The position numbers and the translations under genes are program-made. This document shows, piece by piece, positions 31,943-40,087 of a DNA stretch of 64,000 bases (position 1 is its first letter; every line of letters starts with the position of its first letter). The stretch covers positions 1 to 64,000 of the forward strand of contig MDHJ01000001.1 in assembly GCA_002150995.1 (NCBI GenBank), written 5' to 3'. Below the pieces are notes generated by a model. That model searched no databases. It was not told the origin of the DNA and saw nothing but the letters and a program-made list of their open reading frames with translations. This stretch comes from Clavibacter michiganensis. GTDB taxonomy: Bacteria; Actinomycetota; Actinomycetes; Actinomycetales; Microbacteriaceae.

Positions 31943-33187
31943 ATGCGCGTGAGGGGCGCGGGACGCCCGGGGGCGGGCGGCGCCGCGGGACCGCACGTCG
32001 GGGCCGGCGTGGCGAGAAGAGACGCCGCACGCACCGCGGTCGGGGATGACGCGTCCGCCGACGACGCGTCCGCCGACGATGAGGCCGCCGGCGGTCGGGC
32101 CGCGCCGTCAGAGCGCGTGCGGGCCTTCCTCGTCGACCTGCTGCTCGCGGGTGTCGCGGCGGGCGCCTCGCTGACCTTCCTCGCCGAGCCGGACACGCCG
32201 TGGGACGCCGTCGCCGGCGCGGTCGCCTGCCTCGGCCTGCTCCTGCGCCGCCGATGGCCGTGGCTGAGCGTGCTGCTCGCGGTCCCGGCCGTGTACATCG
32301 GCATCGCCTACGTGCCCGTGCTGGTCGGCCTCTTCGGCCTGGGCCTCGCACGGACCCCGCGGTGGTGCGTCATCGCCCTGACCGCGCTCGTCGTGGGCGC
32401 GGACCTGCTGCCCTTCGGGACGCCGGCGGACCTGCAGGCGGTGGTCGAGCCGTTGGTCGACGCGACCATCTACACGATCGGACCGCTGCTCCTCGGCGCG
32501 TTCCTGCGGCAGCGGCGTGATGCGGCGGCGCAGCTCGCGGAGCTGCGGGAGGCCCACACGCTCGGCCAGCGGCAGGCCGCCCAGGTCGCGCTCGCCCGGG
32601 AGCGGGCGGTGCTGGCGCGCGAGATGCACGACGTCGTGTCGCACCAGGTGAGCCTCATCGCCGTGCAGGCCGGTGCGCTGCAGGTGGGCGCCGCCGATGA
32701 GCGCTCCCGCGAGGTCGCGCGCACCATCCGCGCCCTCAGCGCCGTCACGCTGGAGGAGCTGCGCGGCATGGTGGAGCTGCTCCGGGCCGCGGGCGGCGAC
32801 CGGCGCGGGCTCGCGCCGCAGCCGACGCTCGACGACGTGCCGGCGCTGGTGGCGGCGAGCGGCATGCGGGTGGACCTCGACCTCGACCTGCCGGCCGACC
32901 TGCCCGCCGCCGGACAACGCGCGGTCTACCGGACAGTGCAGGAGGGCCTGACGAACGCGCGCAAGCACGCGACCGGTGCGGCGGTGCGGGTCACGGGGCG
33001 GATGGAGGCCGGGTCCGTGGTGGTGGAGGTGGACGCAGGGCGCGCGACGATGCCGCTGCTCGACCTGCCGAGCGGACGCCACGGCCTCACCGGGCTGCGC
33101 GAGCGCGCGCAGCTGCTCGGCGGGGGGCTCACGGCCGAGCTGCGCCCCGACGGATCGCACCTGCTGCGGCTGCGCTTCCCGCTCTGA
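31943..33187 (+). CDS. Sensor histidine kinase, HisKA_3 family
   Basis: A 414-residue partner of the preceding regulator. After a long Ala/Asp-rich N-terminus with a repeated DDASADDASADDEAA run come four to six membrane segments (about 55-190). The dimerisation helix follows, with the phospho-accepting His in AREMHDVVSHQVSLIAVQAG (about residue 229). The HATPase_c N-box is TVQEGLTNARKHA (about 330) and the G-box HGLTGLRERAQLLGGG. There is no obvious periplasmic ligand domain, so it may sense membrane state. This fits its coupling to the DUF2156 lipid-type enzyme, which is an inference. Confidence 0.9.
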   Translation: MRVRGAGRPGAGGAAGPHVGAGVARRDAARTAVGDDASADDASADDEAAGGRAAPSERVRAFLVDLLLAGVAAGASLTFLAEPDTPWDAVAGAVACLGLLLRRRWPWLSVLLAVPAVYIGIAYVPVLVGLFGLGLARTPRWCVIALTALVVGADLLPFGTPADLQAVVEPLVDATIYTIGPLLLGAFLRQRRDAAAQLAELREAHTLGQRQAAQVALARERAVLAREMHDVVSHQVSLIAVQAGALQVGAADERSREVARTIRALSAVTLEELRGMVELLRAAGGDRRGLAPQPTLDDVPALVAASGMRVDLDLDLPADLPAAGQRAVYRTVQEGLTNARKHATGAAVRVTGRMEAGSVVVEVDAGRATMPLLDLPSGRHGLTGLRERAQLLGGGLTAELRPDGSHLLRLRFPL

Positions 33188-33261
33188 CGCCCGCGGTCGC
33201 GGTGTCGGGCGGTGGGAGCGGCAGCGGGCGGCGGACCATGCGCGCCCGCCGCCCGACGCGG

Positions 33262-33384
33262 TCAGCCCTGCCGGGCCTTGTTCCGCGGGGTGAGCTTGTT
33301 GATGACGAAGACGCGGCCGCGGCGGCGCACGACCTGCGCGCCGGGGAGCTTCTTGAGGGCCTTGAGCGAGTTGCGCACCTTCAT
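33262..33384 (-). CDS. rpmJ: 50S ribosomal protein L36, type B (zinc-independent)
   Basis: A 40-residue protein, [20 protein letters not shown] followed by [20 protein letters not shown]. It has the C-minus (YkgO) type of L36: no CxxC...CxxxH zinc ligands and a longer C-terminus. Such paralogs replace the zinc-binding L36 when zinc is scarce and are normally repressed by Zur. The coding strand shows AAAGGA before the ATG. A perfect 7-1-7 palindrome (33398-33412) lies 13 bases upstream of the ATG, shared with the divergent CobW-like gene. Confidence 0.93.
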   Translation of the reverse strand: MKVRNSLKALKKLPGAQVVRRRGRVFVINKLTPRNKARQG

Positions 33385-33397
33385 GGTGGTCCTTTCG

Positions 33398-33412
33398 TGA
33401 GAACAGTTCTCA
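33398..33412. promoter_or_regulatory. Zur-box-like palindrome in divergent promoter
   Basis: TGAGAACAGTTCTCA at 33398-33412 is a perfect 7-1-7 inverted repeat in the 41-base gap between zinc-free L36 and the CobW-like gene. It has the length, symmetry and TGA...TCA ends of actinobacterial Zur boxes (TGAAAAT-N-ATTTTCA type), with some A/T positions changed to G/C. Both flanking gene types are known Zur targets. The palindrome is visible; Zur binding is inferred. Confidence 0.7.
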
Positions 33413-33425
33413 ATAGACTAGCGCC

Positions 33426-34496
33426 ATGCCCGCTCCTCGCCGACCCCTGCCCGTGCACGCCCAGCCGCCGTCGGGCGTCGTGCTCGTCGTGGGGGACGGA
33501 TCCGGCCTCCGCTCCGTGCTGCGGGACGCGGTCGACGAGGTCTCGGCGTCGCTGCTCGTGCTGCCGCCCGAGGAGGCGGACCCGGTCGAGCCGATCGCGC
33601 GCTTCCTCGACGACCTCGCCGGGCGCGGGCCGGGCGCCGAGGCCGTGGTCGGGATCCCGGCGACCGCCGACGCGCGCGCGACCGGCATGGGCCTCGACGT
33701 CCTGCTGCGCCGCGAGCACGGGCTGCGACGCGCCCTCGGTGCGCCGGGATCCGGATTCGGGCTCCGCCACGTGGTCTCGGTCGTGCCCGCCGACCGGCTG
33801 CACGCGACGGCGTCCGGGCGCGTCGATGACGCCTTCGAGGAGGCGGAGACGCTCGTGGACCTCGTGGAGTACGCCACCGTCGTGGTGCTGACCGGCATGG
33901 CGCGGGTGCCCGTCGAGGCCCGCGGGACCCTGCTCGCGCTCGTGCGCCGGCTCGCCCCCCGTGCCACCGTGCTGGATGCGCGTCGGCCCCTCGCGCTCGG
34001 TCGGCTGCCGCGGTGGGGCGACGTCGCGGGGCTCGCGGCGTCGGCCGGGTGGATGCGCGAGCTCACGGCTGCGGACCGGGCCCTCCGTCCCGCCGACGTC
34101 GATCGGCGGGACGGGCCCGTCGGATCGGTCGTCGTCGGCGATCCGCGGCCGCTGCACCCCGGGCGGCTCGCCCGGGCGGTGGAGGAGGAGCTGCGGCCCG
34201 ACCGCGCGGGGCTGGTGCTCCGCTCGAAGGGGTTCGTGGCGCTGGCGTCGCGGCCGGGCGAGGTGGGCGGCTGGTCGAGCGTGGGGTCGATGCTGACGCT
34301 CCAGCCGACCGGGATCGACCCGTGGCAGGAGCACGCGCCGCGCGGCACCGGGATCGCGTTCTTCGGGGTGGGGCTCCGACCCGACGTGCTGCGGCGGGCG
34401 ATCGGGCGGGCGGTGCTCACGGGGGAGGAGCTGGCGGCGGGGCCGGCGGAGTGGTCCGGGTACGCGGATCCGTTCCCCCGGGTGGACGCGGACTGA
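33426..34496 (+). CDS. CobW/COG0523-like protein without P-loop
   Basis: A 356-residue protein related to the COG0523 GTPases implicated in zinc handling. The C-terminal CobW_C domain is recognisable in RLARAVEEELRPDRAGLVLR, SKGFVALAS and SSVGSMLTLQPTG (about 240-300). The N-terminal half has the right strands (GVVLVVGDGSGLRSVL, HVVSVVPADRL, YATVVVLTGMARV). It lacks the GxxGxGKT nucleotide-binding motif and the CxCC metal motif. It may therefore be a degenerate, non-GTPase paralog, as reported for some Zur-regulated actinobacterial relatives. The start codon lies 13 bases after the palindrome, so a leaderless mRNA is possible (TAGACT at 33414-33419 as -10). Confidence 0.75.
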   Translation: MPAPRRPLPVHAQPPSGVVLVVGDGSGLRSVLRDAVDEVSASLLVLPPEEADPVEPIARFLDDLAGRGPGAEAVVGIPATADARATGMGLDVLLRREHGLRRALGAPGSGFGLRHVVSVVPADRLHATASGRVDDAFEEAETLVDLVEYATVVVLTGMARVPVEARGTLLALVRRLAPRATVLDARRPLALGRLPRWGDVAGLAASAGWMRELTAADRALRPADVDRRDGPVGSVVVGDPRPLHPGRLARAVEEELRPDRAGLVLRSKGFVALASRPGEVGGWSSVGSMLTLQPTGIDPWQEHAPRGTGIAFFGVGLRPDVLRRAIGRAVLTGEELAAGPAEWSGYADPFPRVDAD

Positions 34497-34590
34497 AAGC
34501 GGCGCGCCCGGACGCCGGGGAGGGTGACGGTCCGCCGAGAGGGGCGTCAAGGCCCTGTGCACTGCTCGGCGCCCGGCGTTCAGTGGGGAG

Positions 34591-36404
34591 GTGAAGCAGA
34601 ACCGCACCGCAGAGGGCAGCACCCGCACGACCGCCACGACCACCGCCGAGGCCCCGGACGAGGGCGCCGCGGCCGCCGAGGACGCCGCCATCGTCCCGCC
34701 GCCGGAGCCCGGTCCCGACCCCGAGGAAGCGCTCCGCGTCGCCCGCGAGGCGTTCGGCTGGGACGAGCTGCACGACGGCCAGGTGCGCACCATCGGGCCG
34801 CTCGTGCGCGGCCGCGACGCACTCGTCGTGATGCCCACGGGCTACGGCAAGTCCGCCATCTACCAGGTCGCCACCGTGCTCCTGGACGGCCTCACGGTCG
34901 TCGTCTCGCCGCTCATCGCACTGCAGGCCGACCAGGTGCAGAACCTCGAGGAGGCGCCCGCCGCCCCGCCCGCGCGCGTGATCAACAGCACCGTCCGCGG
35001 GACGGCGCTCGACGAGGCGTGGGCGACCGTGGAGGAGCCCGGCGCGCGGATCGTGTTCCTCACCCCGAGCAGCTGGCGCGCGACGAGGTCGTCGAGCGGC
35101 TGGTGCGGCGCGGCGTGTCCCTCGTGGTCATCGACGAGGCGCACTGCGTGGCGTCCTGGGGCCACGACTTCCGCCCCGACTACCTGGGGCTCGGCGGCGT
35201 GATCGACGCGCTCGGGCACCCGCCGACCATCGCCATGACCGCGACCGGGTCGACGCCCGTGCGCACCGAGATCGAGGAGCGCCTGGGCCTCCGGGACCCG
35301 TTCGTGCTGTCGTCGGGCTTCGACCGCCCGAACATCCGGCTCGAGGTGCGGCGGCACACGGAGGAGCCCGAGAAGCGCCGCGCGATCGTCGAGCACGTGC
35401 GGGAGCAGACCCAGCCGGGCCTCGTCTACGTCGCCACGCGGAAGGACGCGGAGCAGTACGCGGAGGAGATCCGGGCGAGCGGCCTGCGCACCGACGCGTA
35501 TCACGCGGGCCTGCCGGCGGCCGAGCGCGAGCGGGTGCAGACCGCCTTCCACGAGGACGACGTCGACGTCGTGGTGGCCACGAGCGCGTTCGGCATGGGC
35601 ATCGACAAGCCGACCGTCCGGTACGTGGTGCACGCGGCGCCGCCCGAGTCGGTGGACGCCTACTACCAGGAGGTCGGGCGCGCGGGGCGCGACGGGGAGC
35701 CGGCCGTGGGGATCCTCCACTACCGCCCCGAGGACCTGGGCCTCCGTCGCTTCTTCGCGGCGCGCACGCCCCGGCCAGCGAGCCTCCGCGACGTCTACGC
35801 GGCGGTCGCGGTGGCGGGCGCCGACGGCCCGGTGCGACCGGCGGCCGTCGCGGACCGCGCCGGCATGTCACCGCGCACGGTCGGCGGCGTGCTCAATCTG
35901 CTCGTGGACGCGGGGGTCCTCGGATCCGACCGCGAGGGCGCCGTCGTGACGGAGGAGCTCGACCCCCGCGAGGCCGCCGCGCGCGCGAAGGAGGTCGCCG
36001 AGGAGCGCGAGCGCATCGAGGTCTCCCGCCTGGAGATGATGCGCGGCTACGCGGAGACGCAGCAGTGCCGCCGCCAGTACCTGCTCGGCTACTTCGGCGA
36101 GGAGTCCCCGGAGCGCTGCGGCAACTGCGACGCGTGCGACCGGCTCGCGGACGACGACGCGCACGACGCGGCGATGGAGGCGGCCGAGGGTGCCGACCCC
36201 GGTGCCGCCGGCGCGGTCCCCGGCGCGGACGGGCCGTCCGACGACCCGTTCCCCGCGCAGTCGGCCGTGACCCACGCCGAGTGGGGCCCCGGCACAGTGA
36301 TGAGCACCGAGGACGACCGGATCACCGTGTTCTTCGAGAGGGAGGGCTACCGCGTGCTGTCGCTCAGGCTCGTGCGGGACGGGGGTCTCCTGCAGCCGGC
36401 GTGA
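34591..36404 (+). CDS. recQ: ATP-dependent DNA helicase RecQ (frame broken near 35065)
   Basis: 3'-5' helicase of recombination and fork repair, about 604 residues after repair. Walker A is PTGYGKSA (near residue 83), DEAH-box VIDEAHCVASWGHDFRPDY (near 180), and further motifs are AMTATGS, FDRPNIRL, AYHAGL and EVGRAGRDG. The zinc-binding region has CRRQYLLGYFGEESP and CGNCDAC. No HRDC domain follows. Instead the C-terminus is a short module THAEWGPGTVMSTEDDRITV resembling the tail of UvrD/PcrA proteins. At 35063-35066 (ACCCCGAGCAG) one more C restores the normal Thr-Pro-Glu-Gln. GTG 34591 follows GGGGAG. The 3' end overlaps the convergent dehydrogenase gene by 41 bases. Confidence 0.88.
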
Positions 36405-37529
36405 CCCGGGAGCGCGCGGCTGCGCCGACGGCCGCGTCCGCCCCCGCGGCGGCCCGCTCGGCCGCGTCGTGGTCGAGCCGCACCTCGCGGCCGGTCGCGG
36501 CCGACTCGTAGACGGCCTCGAGGATGCGCGTGAGGTGCAGGCCGTGCGTCGCCGGCGCCATCGACGCGCCCTCCCGCGCACCATGCGCACGAACGCGTCG
36601 ATCTCCGCCTGGAAGCCCTCCTCGAGGTCGAACGACAGGGAGTCGATGTTGGGCCGCAGCTCCACCACCGTGTCGTGCAGCTCCGTGGTGATCCGGAGCT
36701 CCGGCTCGAGCGTCGCCCCGCCGCGCTCGCCGAACACCTCGAACGACAGGTCGTCGCGGCCGTGCACGGAGTACGAGGTCTCGATCGAGAGCACCGCGCC
36801 GTCGGCGAAACGCACGAGCGCGCCCGCGAGATCCTCGACGGGCTCGGTCGACGGCACCTGGTCGGCGCTGAGGTAGCGGGTGAGGCCGCGGATGTTCGTC
36901 CGGCCCCCGAGCTTCCGGAACGTGTACCCGGTCACCGCGACGGGCTCGGGGAAGTCCATGAGGTACAGGGCCATGTCGATCAGGTGCACGCCGAGGTCGA
37001 CGAGCGGGCCGCCCCCGGAGATCGACCGGTCGGAGAACCAGCCGCCCGGGTCGCCCGCCTGCCGGAGGAAGACCGCCTTCGCGTAGTAGATCGGCCCGAG
37101 GTCGCCGGCGTCGACGAAGCGCTTGAGGGTGACCGCGTTGGAGGAGTGGCGGCGCACGTAGCCGACCTGCACGGATCCGGCGCTCGCCGCCTCCGCGCGG
37201 ACGATCGCCTCCGCCTGCGCGACGGTCAGGGCCATGGGCTTCTCGAGGAGCACGCTCTTGCCGGCCTCGAGCGCGGCGACGGCGATCTCCGCGTGCGTGT
37301 CGTTGCGCGTGCACACGCTCACGGCGTCGATTTCCGGGGAGGCGAGGAGCTCCCGGTGGTCGGTCGTGACGAGGGTCGCGCCGGTCTCGGCCGCGCGCCG
37401 GGCCGCCCGGTCGGCGTCGACGTCGCAGATGCCCGCGACGACGACGTCCGGGTTCTGGGCGTAGGCGGCGAGGTGGAGGCCCGCGATGGTGCCGGCGCCG
37501 ATGACGCCGATGCGCACGGGACCGCTCAT
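36364..37529 (-). CDS. Gfo/Idh/MocA family oxidoreductase, pair 1 (frame broken near 36573)
   Basis: NAD(P)-dependent sugar or inositol-type dehydrogenase of about 388 residues. The Rossmann motif is IGVIGAGTIAGLH (about 7-19), followed by the signature LLEKPMALTVAQAEA (near 95) and the GGGPLVDLGVHLIDMALYLM segment (near 170). The break is at about 36573 (coding GCGCGGGAGGGCG). One more G continues the protein into EGASMAPATHGLHLTRILEA and YESAATGREVRLD, the usual family ending. The ATG overlaps the stop of the TIM-barrel gene (ATGA). The substrate is unknown. Confidence 0.85.
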
Positions 37530-38386
37530 CGGACGGCCTCCGCGGCGAGGCGCTGCGCGGCGGCGAGGCCCGCGGTGAAGCCGGTGAGCGGATCCTCGAG
37601 GCCCTCGTACTCGATCGACACCGGACCGTCGAAGCCGGACGCGGCGACGAGCCCGAGGAGGCGGCCGATGGGCAGGTCGCCGGAGCCGACGACCGCGCCG
37701 CGGATGCCCCGCCCGCCGAGCGTGGTCATCCACGTGTCGTCCGGAGCCGTGTCGCGCACGTCGAAGTCCTTGAGGTGCACGACGGCGGCGTGGGGGAGGA
37801 GGAGCGGGACGGCCGTCTCGGGATCCTCGTCGACGCACAGGGAGTTGCCGACGTCGAGCGTGACGCGGAAGCCCGGCCGGTCGACGGCCTCCACGAGGCG
37901 GAGGATCCGGTCGCTCGCGTTCATGCTCATGCCGTGGTTCTCCACGGTCGTGGCGATGCCCAGCGTGGCGGCGTGGTCGGACAGCGCCCGGCAGACGGGG
38001 ACGATCGTCGCGAACGCGCGCTCGAAGGCGTCATCGTCGGCCTCCCGCCACGGCCAGGCGAACACGTCGTGGCGCAGCAGCGGGATCCCCAGCTCGTGCG
38101 CGACGCGGAGGTGGGCGTGCAGGCGCGCGACCTGGGCGTCGAGGTCGGGGTCGAGCAGGTCGGCGCCGACCGCGTAGTTCGCGAGCTCCACCCCGCGGGC
38201 GTCGGCGCGGTCCCGGATGGCGGCGACGAGGACCGGGTCGTCGACGAGCTCGCTGCCGAGGCCCGCGATGGAGATCTCCAGGTGGCTGGCGTCGGAGTCG
38301 GCGACGAGGTCGACCACGTCGGGGACGGTCATGGTGCCGGCCTCCAGGGCCGGGGCGAACGTGTAGGAGCTGACGCCGATGCGCAT
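37526..38386 (-). CDS. Sugar phosphate isomerase/epimerase (xylose isomerase-like TIM barrel), pair 1
   Basis: A 286-residue AP-endonuclease-2-type TIM barrel. It starts MRIGVSSYTFAPALEAG. Metal-site strands are ENHGMSMNA (near 143), LDVGNSLC (near 171), VVHLKDFDVRD (near 196) and SIEYEGLEDP (near 255). ATG 38386 was preferred to 38431 because the barrel starts there and GGAAGG precedes it. It is probably the first gene of a two-gene operon with the dehydrogenase, transcribed away from the divergent M81 gene. Such pairs act in inositol, keto-sugar or glycoside catabolism. Confidence 0.85.
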   Translation of the reverse strand: MRIGVSSYTFAPALEAGTMTVPDVVDLVADSDASHLEISIAGLGSELVDDPVLVAAIRDRADARGVELANYAVGADLLDPDLDAQVARLHAHLRVAHELGIPLLRHDVFAWPWREADDDAFERAFATIVPVCRALSDHAATLGIATTVENHGMSMNASDRILRLVEAVDRPGFRVTLDVGNSLCVDEDPETAVPLLLPHAAVVHLKDFDVRDTAPDDTWMTTLGGRGIRGAVVGSGDLPIGRLLGLVAASGFDGPVSIEYEGLEDPLTGFTAGLAAAQRLAAEAVR

Positions 38387-38574
38387 GTGCGGCCTTCCGG
38401 ATCCCGCGGCCGAGCGGCCGACGTGACCCACGGTAGGCGGGCGTCGTGCGCGGACGGTTCGGACGCGACCGGTTTAACGGAGACGTAACCACCTCCCGGC
38501 GGGCCGGGGCGCGCGGATCCATATCGTGAGGAGGACGCGGCCCGCCCGCGCCGCCGACCCCGCTGGAGGGACCC

Positions 38575-40071
38575 ATGCCGCACCGCCCCCGGATCGTCTC
38601 GCTCGGGATGTCGCTCGAGGCGAGCGTGTACTCGCCCGCCCGGACGCGCGTCGACCAGTTCGTGCGCACCGAGGGCGACGCCTACCTCGCGCGCTACCCG
38701 TTCCTCGCGCCCGGCGCGCCGCTGCGGGAGCGCACGCGCTGGACGGCGCTGCCGCACTTCCGCGCCATCCCCGGCGGCCCGGTGCCCGCCGCCGACCACC
38801 GCGTCATCGTCGACGACCTCCTCGGCGCGCTCGCCCGCACCCTCGCGGAGGACGGCCCCGTCGACGGCGTGCTCTACGACGTGCACGGCGCCATGAGCGT
38901 CATCGGCACGGACGACCCGGAGGGCGTGCTCGCGGCCCGGATCCGCGCGCTGGTGGGCCCCGACGCCGTGATCTCCGCGACGATGGACCTGCACGGAAAC
39001 GTCACGCCGCTGCTCGCCGGCACGGTCGACCTCATGACCTGCTATCGCCTCGCGCCGCACGAGGACGCGCTCGAGACGGTCGAGCGGGCCGTGCGGAACC
39101 TCGTCGACCGGCTCACGGGGCCGCGCCGCGGGGAGCCGGTCGCGACCGCCTGGGTGCCCGTGCCGATCCTGCTGCCCGGTGAGAAGACGAGCACGCGCGA
39201 CGAGCCGGCACGGAGCCTCTACGGGAGGATCCCCGGCATCACGGCGCGCGAGGGCGTGATCGACGCGGGCCTCTGGATCGGGTACGCCTGGGCCGACGAG
39301 CCGCGCAACCACGCGGCCGTCGTGGTGACCGGCGACGACGCCCGGGTGGTCGCGGCCTCCGCCGAGGAGCTCGCCGCCGAGCTCTGGCGGGTGCGCGACG
39401 ACTTCCGGTTCGTCGCGCCCGTCGGCACGCTCGAGGAGTGCCTCGACCGGGCCGCGGCGAGCGACGCCCGGCCCTTCCTCGTCAGCGACTCCGGCGACAA
39501 CCCGACCGCGGGCGGCGCCGGGGACGCGACGGGCACCCTGCGCGCGCTGCTCGACCGGCCGGAGATCCGCTCGGGCGCCGTGCAGGCCGTGTACGCGTCG
39601 ATCCCGGACCCCGGCGCCGTCGCGGCGTGCGTGGCGGCCGGCGTCGGCGGCGAGGTCGACGTCCGCGCGGGCGCGCTCGTGGACGACACGGTGGCCCCGC
39701 CGGCGGAGCTCCGCGGAACGGTCGAGCACCTCGCCGAGGGCGACCCGGCGGCGGACGTGGAGGCGGTGGTGCGCGTGGGCGGGCTCCGGGTGATCCTCAC
39801 GGCCCGGCGGAAGCCGTACCACCTCGAGTCGGACTTCACGCGGAACGGCATCGACCCGCGGCAGGCGGACGTGGTGGTGGTGAAGATCGGCTACCTGGAG
39901 CCGGAGCTGCACGCCATGGCGGCGGACTGGATGATGGCGCTGACGCCCGGCGGGGTCGACCAGGACCTCGCGCGGCTGCCGCACCACCGCATCATCCGGC
40001 CGATGGTGCCGTTCGACGAGGTGACGGGGACGCCGGACCTGTCGGCGCGGATGATGACGCGCGCGACCTGA
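38575..40071 (+). CDS. M81 family metallopeptidase (MlrC-like)
   Basis: A 498-residue protein of the MlrC family, named after microcystin degradation; most members have unknown substrates. Family blocks are DVHGAMSVIGTDDPEG (near 102), ATMDLHGNVTPLLAGTVDL (near 137), TCYRLAPHED (near 156) and SDSGDNPTAGGAGDATGTL (near 303). The N-terminal block, usually close to SHETNTF, reads MSLEASVYSP, so the usual histidine is leucine. It faces the isomerase/dehydrogenase operon across a 188-base divergent region and converges on the ROK regulator. Context suggests uptake and catabolism of a sugar-like or amide compound. Confidence 0.85.
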   Translation: MPHRPRIVSLGMSLEASVYSPARTRVDQFVRTEGDAYLARYPFLAPGAPLRERTRWTALPHFRAIPGGPVPAADHRVIVDDLLGALARTLAEDGPVDGVLYDVHGAMSVIGTDDPEGVLAARIRALVGPDAVISATMDLHGNVTPLLAGTVDLMTCYRLAPHEDALETVERAVRNLVDRLTGPRRGEPVATAWVPVPILLPGEKTSTRDEPARSLYGRIPGITAREGVIDAGLWIGYAWADEPRNHAAVVVTGDDARVVAASAEELAAELWRVRDDFRFVAPVGTLEECLDRAAASDARPFLVSDSGDNPTAGGAGDATGTLRALLDRPEIRSGAVQAVYASIPDPGAVAACVAAGVGGEVDVRAGALVDDTVAPPAELRGTVEHLAEGDPAADVEAVVRVGGLRVILTARRKPYHLESDFTRNGIDPRQADVVVVKIGYLEPELHAMAADWMMALTPGGVDQDLARLPHHRIIRPMVPFDEVTGTPDLSARMMTRAT

Positions 40072-40087
40072 CCGGGGCGGGCGCCGC

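Noticed and set aside
38470-38490. GGTTTAACGGAGACGTAACC as an operator between the isomerase and M81 genes
   Set aside because: The inverted symmetry is imperfect beyond the outer four bases and no second copy is seen. It may be promoter sequence but is not supported as a regulator site.
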